A stretch of DNA of 64,000 nucleotides from Anabaena sp. FACHB-1237 (lineage in GTDB: Bacteria; Cyanobacteriota; Cyanobacteriia; Cyanobacteriales; Nostocaceae): NCBI RefSeq assembly GCF_014696225.1, contig NZ_JACJPV010000001.1:160845-224844 (forward strand), given 5' to 3'. The position numbers were made by a program, and so were the translations under genes. This document shows positions 35,491 to 42,786 of this stretch, one piece after another; position 1 is the stretch's first letter, and every line of letters begins with the position of its first letter. The notes beneath the pieces were generated by a model. The model had not been told where the DNA came from and did no database searches. It saw nothing but the letters and a program-made list of their open reading frames with translations.

Positions 35491-37899
35491 ATGACAAATT
35501 ACCCCCCTAAAATTCCCTCCTGCACTTGGAAACGCCCCATTGGTTTAGGATGGGATCAACCCTACACTGCTCGCTCTTCTAGCAATCTTGATGATGGACC
35601 TTGGCATGGTGCGCCTTTAGGTGGTTTTGGAGCAGGTTGTATTGGACGCTCTTCAAAAGGTGATTTTAACCTATGGCACATTGATGGTGGAGAACATATT
35701 TTTAAAAATGTACCTAGTTGTCAATTTAGTATATTTCAATCTGGTGAAAATCATGGTGAAAAGTATAGTTTATCCTATGCTTTATCCACTCAATCACCTG
35801 ATGATCATACCTTAGCAAATTGGCAATGGTATCCACCATCTGATGAACAACAAACCGGAAATTACCATGCACTTTATCCTCGCAGTTGGTTTGTATATGA
35901 AAATGTATTTCCCAGTCAATTAATTTGTGAGCAATTTTCACCCATTTGGCATCATAATTATCAAGAATCAAGTTACCCTGTCGCAGTATTTCTTTGGCAC
36001 GCTCATAACCCAAATCATACACCTATTACTATTAGTATTATGCTTACTTGGGAAAATATGAGCGGTTGGTTTACTAATTCTTTAAAATCTCCTGATGTGA
36101 AAATTAGAGATGATGGCAGTCCCGTTTATGACTATCTACCTCCTTGGGGCAAAAGTGAAGGTAATTATAACTTTTTGGCTGAAAATACAGAATTTTTCGG
36201 TTGTGTTTTAGGTCAAAATATTCATGGTAATTTACAAGAAGGTAATGGTAGTTGGTGTATAGCAGTTCCTAAATTACCCAATGCAGAAATATTTTATCAT
36301 TCTCGGTTTAACTGTTTAGGAAATGGTGCAGAAATTTGGCAAAATTTTAGTCAAAATGGTTCTTTATCTAATTATATAGATGAAACACCTGCCAAAGAAA
36401 ATGAAAGAATTGGTGCAGCTATTACAGTACGTTTTAATTTACAACCTGGAGAAAGTTTACAAATTCCTTTTGTATTAAGTTGGGATTTTCCCATTACAGA
36501 ATTTGCCGCAGGAGTCAATTACTATCGTCGTTATACAGACTTTTTTGGTACTAATGGTGAAAATGCTTGGCCAATGGCAATTCACGCAATTAAAGAATAT
36601 CAAAACTGGAAAAATAACATTGAAAATTGGCAAAATTCCATCTTACAAAAATCAGATATACCTGATTGGTTCAAAATGGCATTATTCAATGAACTTTATG
36701 ATCTTACCAGTGGAGGAACTCTCTGGAACACTGCATCAGAAGCTAATCCCGTGGGACAATTGGCAGTTTTAGAATGTTTAGATTATCGCTGGTATGAAAG
36801 TTTAGATGTGAGATTATATGGTTCTTTTGCCCTGTTAATGTTATTTCCTGAATTGGAAAAATCTGTAATGCGGGCTTTTGCTAAAGCCATACCTCAAAGT
36901 GATGATAAAACCCGCATTATTGGTTATTATCTAACTATTAATGCTCCTAGTGTTTTCGCCCCCAGAAAAATAGCTGGCGCAACACCCCATGATTTAGGCG
37001 CACCCAATGAATGGGTCTGGGAAAAAACCAATTATACTAGTTATCAAGATTGCAATTTATGGAAGGATCTTAGTTGTGATTTTGTTTTACAAGTATATCG
37101 AGATTTTCTATTTACTGGTGCAGATGATCTGGAGTTTTTAGCAGATTGTTGGGATGCAATTGTGCAAACTTTAGATTATTTGAAAACATTTGATCTGGAT
37201 GGCGATGGTATTCCTGAAAATTCTGGCGCACCAGATCAAACTTTTGATGATTGGCGATTAAATGGTGTTAGTGCTTATTGTGGAGGTTTATGGTTAGCAG
37301 CTTTAGAAAGTGCGATCGCTATTTGTGATCTTCTCCAAAATCATCAGAATATACACAACACAAGTTATCAAAAAACTATCTATCAATCTTGGTTAGCACA
37401 ATCAAAACCTATCTATGAATCAAAACTTTGGAATGGTCAATATTACCGTTTAGACAGTGAAAGTAATTCTCAAGTTGTCATGGCTGATCAACTATGTGGA
37501 CAATTTTACGCTAGATTATTAAATTTACCGGATATTGTACCATTAGATCATGTTTCTTCTACCTTAAAAACAGTTTACCAGGCTTGTTTTCTTAACTTCC
37601 AAAATGGTAAATTTGGTGCTGCTAATGGTCTTTTAATCAACGGTTTACCAGAAAATCCTCAGTCTACCCATCCCCAAGAAATTTGGACTGGTATTAATTT
37701 TGGTTTAGCAGCATTTTTAATCCAAATGGGAATGAAAAATGACGGTTTATTATTAACAGAAAGGGTAGTGAAGCAAATTTATGAAAATGGTTTGCAATTC
37801 CGCACTCCTGAAGCTATCACTGCTGCGGGTACTTTTCGCGCTAGTACATACTTGCGTGCCATGGCTATTTGGTTGGTCTATTATGTACTAGTTCAATAA
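35491..37899 (+). CDS. GH116 family beta-glycosidase (GBA2-like)
   Basis: An 802-residue enzyme with an N-terminal beta-sandwich and a C-terminal (alpha/alpha)6 barrel. GPWHGAPLGGFGAGCIGRSS opens the family signature. The nucleophile is Glu401 in FNELYDLTSGGT and the acid/base is Asp582 in GAPDQTFDDW; I assign both by memory of the Thermoanaerobacterium and human GBA2 enzymes. It is related to glucosylceramidases and beta-glucosidases/xylosidases. No signal peptide, so probably cytoplasmic. It is the last gene before a 3-kb stretch of mostly noncoding DNA. Confidence 0.9.
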   Translation: MTNYPPKIPSCTWKRPIGLGWDQPYTARSSSNLDDGPWHGAPLGGFGAGCIGRSSKGDFNLWHIDGGEHIFKNVPSCQFSIFQSGENHGEKYSLSYALSTQSPDDHTLANWQWYPPSDEQQTGNYHALYPRSWFVYENVFPSQLICEQFSPIWHHNYQESSYPVAVFLWHAHNPNHTPITISIMLTWENMSGWFTNSLKSPDVKIRDDGSPVYDYLPPWGKSEGNYNFLAENTEFFGCVLGQNIHGNLQEGNGSWCIAVPKLPNAEIFYHSRFNCLGNGAEIWQNFSQNGSLSNYIDETPAKENERIGAAITVRFNLQPGESLQIPFVLSWDFPITEFAAGVNYYRRYTDFFGTNGENAWPMAIHAIKEYQNWKNNIENWQNSILQKSDIPDWFKMALFNELYDLTSGGTLWNTASEANPVGQLAVLECLDYRWYESLDVRLYGSFALLMLFPELEKSVMRAFAKAIPQSDDKTRIIGYYLTINAPSVFAPRKIAGATPHDLGAPNEWVWEKTNYTSYQDCNLWKDLSCDFVLQVYRDFLFTGADDLEFLADCWDAIVQTLDYLKTFDLDGDGIPENSGAPDQTFDDWRLNGVSAYCGGLWLAALESAIAICDLLQNHQNIHNTSYQKTIYQSWLAQSKPIYESKLWNGQYYRLDSESNSQVVMADQLCGQFYARLLNLPDIVPLDHVSSTLKTVYQACFLNFQNGKFGAANGLLINGLPENPQSTHPQEIWTGINFGLAAFLIQMGMKNDGLLLTERVVKQIYENGLQFRTPEAITAAGTFRASTYLRAMAIWLVYYVLVQ

Positions 37900-37931
37900 T
37901 TATACTTAGTGCATCAATTTTTATCTATCCA

Positions 37932-38221
37932 TATTAGATATCTGGTGGTAATTCAATAGACATAAGCTGTTGTGCTTTTAACTTGAATAATTAATACAAG
38001 CAAGATGCTTGTGCTACTGTAACTTCAGGTTTTTTAATTATACAGTGAGTGCTGCACATTAGCTTAGGAGTGAAAATTAAATGTGCGAACCCTTCTAGGA
38101 ACGTTCTACAGAACGTCTCTACATTAATTAACACGAGATATCTAATGTACATAACAACCAAAGTTTTGTAGGGACAATTCATGAATTGTCCCTACGATAG
38201 TTTTCACTCCTATGTCTATTT
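37932..38221. repeat. Cluster of nested MITE-like elements
   Basis: An outer element has ends ATTAGATATCTGG (37932) and AGATATCTAAT (about 38140-38152). Inside it, 37962-38066 is an element with ends ATAAGCTGTTGTGC and GCTGCACATTAGCTTA. Next to it, 38149-38221 is the AATAGACAT-type right half with the GTAGGGACAATTCATGAATT palindrome. The ATAAGCTG element also occurs, in inverse orientation, at 48000-48254. Confidence 0.6.
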
Positions 38222-40075
38222 ATGATATTTGACACACCGTTAATTAACCCTACAAATCATCACTTTTTCCATAACTTCCTACACCTGTAAAAATACATAT
38301 TTTCTTAATCATTTATGTTATTAGAGTTATCTTTATTACACAAAAACAGTTATTTTGGTGACAAAAATTATATCTTTTGGTATTTTTTGATTATTTCCGG
38401 AATTAATGAAGAAAATTAGTAATGGTAAGAGTTGATAAATTGAAACTGAAAACCAAATGCTGTCAGATATGTTCCTTTTGTTTTTGTAGCGATCAACAAG
38501 AGTTATCAGCAAGTTAATCATCACTGATAGTTAAGCACAAAAACATCAGCAACAAGCAGGTGGCTATCAATACAATTATCCCTGGTGTATCTCAAGTGAG
38601 TTTTTACACAGTAACCAGAGGATAAATTTCTTTAATCAGCACCACCATAGGCTGTAGCAGGGAATTTAAACTTCAACTCCCCACTCCACCTATAGCATCA
38701 ATCTTTGTGTTTACATTCGTTTATGAATTTTAGGCGATTAAGCTGGTACAGCAGTAGCTCTCACGACTAAAATTACGTCGGAATTAGGTCAGAATTGGAT
38801 CAAGGTCAAACGCAATTGTTATCTATGACTCGGTTTCTTAGTATAAGTTCCCGTTCAACAGTTCATTAGTAGCATAAACTTTTAAATTTGACAACCCCTT
38901 TTTCAAGAAGATTAGGAAAATCTTCGGGAAATTTTTGGCAATTTCTTTAAAGTTTCCATTAGTGGTGAAATTCGTGCCTTGGATCATGTTGAGCGATGCT
39001 TACGGAGTGCTTAAACTACCCGTGAATGACTCTCTATTACTCACAAATCAAACTATAATTAGCCTGGGAGTTATACTATAACCTCTTTAATCTGGTTTGT
39101 CAATTACTTGGCAGAATATTTTTGTCTGTAGCCATTATTAAAAATCTATGTTATTTATTATGATTTCTAATGGTTAAAACATATTTAGTATTCTTTTTTA
39201 TTCCTTATCTCTACATCTATTCAACCTCAGTATCTATATTTATCGCTGTCAAGTGATTACTTTAGGGATTTTTATGATATTTATTATTACTTGATCCTAG
39301 GATAGATAAAACTGTAATTTTACCAATACTATATATTTATTAAACAATAATTACTCAGATAATTGTGATATTGGATCACAAAGTTAGTTGAAATTTGCCT
39401 ATATTTCTGTAGGCAAAAAAACATTATAAAATTATTACCACGAGTTTATCCTGATACATTTTCTTCATATACTATATTAATTTATTATTAAGAATTTGCT
39501 ATTAACAAATCAAAATTAACATATAATTCATATATAATTGTTTTCTATAATAAAATGATAATTGTTAATAAATTAATTATGATAATTATGTTTTTAAAAT
39601 ATTAATATTAATCAGATACATATCTTTAAAATCCTTACTATATAAGCATTACACAGATTTTTTTGAGAGAAAATTTATATTTTTGTTAGACATAAAGTAG
39701 ATATATTATTTATTTTATTTTTATAATTAGTTGAAACTAATATTACAAACTATGGTTTTTTTGTCCAAGCAAGATGACAATAAAACCCATAGTTTTTTAC
39801 TTAATACGACCATAATAGCAGGTGGGAATCAGATTGAAATGAGGGGTGACACCCCCCATTTTTTCATAGATATTGGCTCAAGTCTAAGCATTGCAAGATA
39901 TTATGGGATTACTAGATATCTTCAGTAAAAATAACTGTAATATTATTGATTTACTAGATGACATTAGCGAAAAAAAATAGTATAAATAAAAATATAGCTT
40001 TGGGAATAGAGAAATTCATGGTTTTCCTGACTCCATGTAATTATTACGCGCTTTTACTTATGAGCGTTTTAATGC
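38222..40075. other. Long intergenic region upstream of the hetP-like gene
   Basis: About 1.85 kb without a supported gene, strongly AT-rich from 39160 to 39740. Short frames at 38336-38524 (minus) and 39731-39928 (plus) have poor protein character. An inverted repeat, AAACTATGG (39747-39755) with CCCATAGTTT (39786-39795), and the HetR-operator-like palindrome at 39841-39857 stand out. Such a long upstream region is usual for heterocyst regulatory genes. Confidence 0.5.
39841..39857. promoter_or_regulatory. Candidate HetR-binding palindrome
   Basis: GAGGGGTGACACCCCCC: arms GGGGT (39843-39847) and ACCCC (39851-39855) are perfect around the spacer GAC. The known operator of Anabaena hetP, as I recall it, has the core GGGGTCTAACCCC, with the same arms, spacing and flanking GA. 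It lies about 1 kb upstream of the HetP-family start at 40877, on the expected side. HetR is the master regulator of heterocyst differentiation. Match by eye only, no affinity known. Confidence 0.55.
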
Positions 40076-40744
40076 ATGGTAAGAAGTTATACAGCAGTAA
40101 CTAAGGAAAAAAGTGAAATTAAAACTCGCAAAGTTTCCCAACTCAGTAAGTGCGTCTGGAAAAGCCATTTTGGGGCTTTTGATTCCCTTAAGGATAAAAC
40201 CTTAGAGAAAATCACGGCATATTACAGACTTGATTAAAAACGGTCAGGTTTTAAATCACAGGTCAGCAACATGAACAACATCATCAGGTCAAATGCAATT
40301 GGTAAGGTCAACCAGAGGGAAATTTTAGGGATAAAATTCTCTAATTTTGCGTTCCGTCGGTTATGTAATTCCATTAGCAGTTTAATTTCTTTAATCTTAA
40401 GAACGGTAAAAACGGTCAATTTATCAAAAGCGGCCGAAAGTATTCACATAGGAATTAAAAACCAAGACAATAGGGATCAATCCTTAGTCAGAAGCCCTCA
40501 GATAAAAATCCTAGTTAGTCAGCATCAAATACAGGAAAAATCCACAGAGATATTAGGGATGAAGATGACTAGGAGTAGCAGTAAAAAAACAGTAATTGAG
40601 AGGTTAAGGAATTTACCTATTGCCAGGGATATTAATATTTTGAAAATTTTCAACATCTGCCATTTATTAATTATCTACGGCAAAATCCAGGATTTGATCT
40701 GGTATTTAACGGTGAGGATGAGTAATTTACGACTGAGTATTTAA
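40076..40744 (+). pseudogene. Unrecognised frame interrupted by a stop; may be noncoding
   Basis: An ATG at 40076 opens 53 codons (MVRSYTAVTKEKSEIKTRKV, then CVWKSHFGAFDSLKDKTLEK) that end in TAA at 40235. The same frame stays open to 40744, with a second ATG at 40271 giving 157 codons rich in Ser, Ile, Lys and Arg (RLCNSISSLISLILRTVKTV). It may be one broken gene of about 220 codons, or just the leader of the hetP-like transcript. I recognise no family in either half. Confidence 0.25.
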
Positions 40745-40876
40745 CATTGGTTTTCTATCGTCTAAACTTCATTCCCTAAAGATTAAAGTTATTCCTCAAA
40801 CAGATATTTGAGGCAGTAATTTAGGGAGTAAATTGTTGATCTAATAAGGATCATAAACATTGTACAAACTAGTAAA

Positions 40877-41254
40877 ATGAAAACAATCAAGATTATGAAT
40901 CAAGATATTACTGGAACTAACCATAAATTAGAAACAAAAATCCATCCTGAACAACTAGATCAAGTAGTAGAGGCTATTCTTGCAGGAAAATATTCTTGGG
41001 CTTGTGTTTTAATGTTAAAGTTTGTTGGTTATAATCCTATGCACTATATTCCTTATCGTACTTATAATCGAATAGTTAAAGAAAATTCCCAAATGAGTAA
41101 ATCCAGTGGGAAAATTAATGAAAAAGAGAAGAAAAATGAAGGTAATATTGCACCTCGATGTTTAAGTAAAATTAAAGATATTGCTTATCGAGAAGTGGGA
41201 GGTAAGCAGAAGACAGAGGTAGCTAGTAATACTAGAGAAAAGTTATCAGCTTAA
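40877..41254 (+). CDS. hetP: HetP-family heterocyst commitment protein
   Basis: A 125-residue protein with the conserved HetP block at about residues 24-66: QLDQVVEAILAGKYSWACVL, then FVGYNPMHYIPYRTYNRIVK. The C-terminal half is Lys/Asn-rich and variable but keeps SKIKDIAYREVGGKQKTEV. HetP and its paralogs in Anabaena set the timing and irreversibility of heterocyst commitment, acting after HetR. Anabaena has four such genes, so this could be hetP or a paralog. The HetR-type palindrome 1 kb upstream favours hetP. In Anabaena hetP lies next to hetC, a C39-peptidase ABC exporter; here a different-looking C39 exporter lies 1.5 kb downstream. Confidence 0.85.
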   Translation: MKTIKIMNQDITGTNHKLETKIHPEQLDQVVEAILAGKYSWACVLMLKFVGYNPMHYIPYRTYNRIVKENSQMSKSSGKINEKEKKNEGNIAPRCLSKIKDIAYREVGGKQKTEVASNTREKLSA

Positions 41255-42110
41255 GATCACAAAATAATACAACATCCCCGACTTCTTAGATCACGATAAA
41301 AAAGAAGTCGTGGATTTGGAATACCAGAAAATATCTAACTTATTATAGAAGTCAAAAATTTTGTTTTTGGCTTCTTGTTATTTTTTTGATCTATTATAAA
41401 GTTATTGTAAAGATTTGATGAATTTTTGATGAAGTTTTAATTTATAATCAAAATTTTATTGCATTATAGGAACATACAAGAAAGTTAGACAGTAACTATT
41501 AAGGTTTTTAAGGCTTTGTCACATTTTCAACTAAGTTAACAATAGTAGTTATGATGAGGCAGTGAAATTATTTGATTATTAATTTCACTCAAAATTTCAC
41601 TCAAATTATTTGACTGCATGATTTATAACTCAATTCTAATTGTAATTTAATTCTATAACTATCTATAACTATAAATTGCTAATGAATGGCTATGTCAGTT
41701 CATTACAGTTGATATATGGATACTAGTCGAGTAAAGGTTGTTATCAAATACAGCACATTCCATCTACATGAGGTACACTATGAACACAGCAAGATGCCTG
41801 TTTTACAAGGGTTTTATCATTAACCTTTGTACCTCATAATAACGGAAACTGCTGTAAGAGTTTTAAAAATCTGGTTCATATATTTTGTAGTTTGCCATCA
41901 GTTTCCCAAAATTTCTGGCCTATTCCTATGATTTAGGGATACAAGTTATTCATGTGATTTGATTGTGGTGTTACCTCTGTTAAAATTGTCAAGTTTGCAT
42001 TTCATGAAACATAAAATATCTGTCTATAAAACATGAAAGATATGACAAATGACAGTTTGACAGTTTAAATCATCAATATTGACTAAGTCATTTAGAAGGT
42101 AATTATTAAT
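41255..42110. other. Intergenic region upstream of the peptide-export operon
   Basis: 856 bp with no supported gene. Features seen: a decayed hairpin repeat at 41273-41315, and just before the regulator gene a direct repeat (GACAGTTTGACAGTTT, about 42050-42066) preceded by two CATGAAA words (about 42003 and 42033). These could be an operator or promoter region for the downstream genes. No terminator was clear. Confidence 0.45.
41273..41315. repeat. AGATCCCCGACTTC-type hairpin repeat, decayed copy 4
   Basis: ATCCCCGACTTCTT and AAGAAGTCGTGGAT arms, with an extended loop and one mismatch. It lies 20 bp after the hetP-like stop and may serve as its 3' hairpin. Confidence 0.6.
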
Positions 42111-42731
42111 ATGTCATTTTCTGTGAATAATTCTGTTATTGAAGAATACAATTTTGATGTTAATGATGCTTATGAAAGTAAGTTTTTAACACCTTTTCAA
42201 CGTAAGGCTTTACTCAAAAGTTTACAAGGTGATTTACAACCAGAATATCGGCGAAGAATTTACATTATGTTATTAGCAGATATGGGAAAAACCCAAAGTA
42301 ATATTTGTGAAATTGTGGGTTGTTCTCAAGAAATGGCGCGTTATTGGATAGGAATTGCTGAAGTTGGTATGGCACATAAATGGAATCAAAGACCCATAGG
42401 AAGACCGAAAATAGTTAGTTCTGAATATATAGCAAGATTGCAGGAATTAGTAAGTAATAGTCCGCGTGAATATGGTTATGCTTTTGGTGATTGGACTGCC
42501 CAATGGTTGAGTAAACATTTAGCGAGAGAGTTGGGTATTAAAATTAGCGATCGCCATATTAATCGTTTATTAAAAAAAATGGGATTAGCTACTAGAAAGA
42601 AAAATTATGAACAACAAAAACATCTGGAACATCTAGAAAATCACAATTTAGCTGTAAAAATTGCTGATTTACAACCTGAAAATCAATCTAGTTTATATTG
42701 GTCTTTTAATTTATTACCACATCATCAATAA
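42111..42731 (+). CDS. IS630-derived winged-helix regulator-like protein
   Basis: A 206-residue DNA-binding protein. An HTH of the IS630 transposase N-terminal type (MGKTQSNICEIVGCSQEMAR, about 64-83) is joined by a basic linker (RPIGRPKI, about 102-109) to a second winged-helix domain, SPREYGYAFGDWTAQWLSKH followed by ISDRHINRLLKKMGLATRKK. The catalytic DDE domain of the transposase is absent: after about 160 residues only a short coiled tail remains. It is therefore likely a domesticated regulator. It lies 55 bp upstream of the C39 exporter gene on the same strand, so it probably heads that operon. A cut-down transposase is the alternative. Confidence 0.75.
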   Translation: MSFSVNNSVIEEYNFDVNDAYESKFLTPFQRKALLKSLQGDLQPEYRRRIYIMLLADMGKTQSNICEIVGCSQEMARYWIGIAEVGMAHKWNQRPIGRPKIVSSEYIARLQELVSNSPREYGYAFGDWTAQWLSKHLARELGIKISDRHINRLLKKMGLATRKKNYEQQKHLEHLENHNLAVKIADLQPENQSSLYWSFNLLPHHQ

Positions 42732-42786
42732 AAAGGATAATTTTAGATCGTTGATATTTCTAGCTGAATATTTTGGAGGGTAGAAA

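Noticed and set aside
39731..39928. 65-codon frame covering the HetR-like palindrome
   Set aside because: Low-quality composition, no ribosome-binding site, and it overlaps inverted repeats; more likely regulatory DNA.
40234..40419. 61-codon minus-strand frame opposite the broken plus frame
   Set aside because: Hydrophobic by base composition only; no start signal and no conserved motif.
42111..42731. Active IS630 transposase
   Set aside because: No DDE domain follows and no terminal inverted repeats or TA duplications are seen around it.
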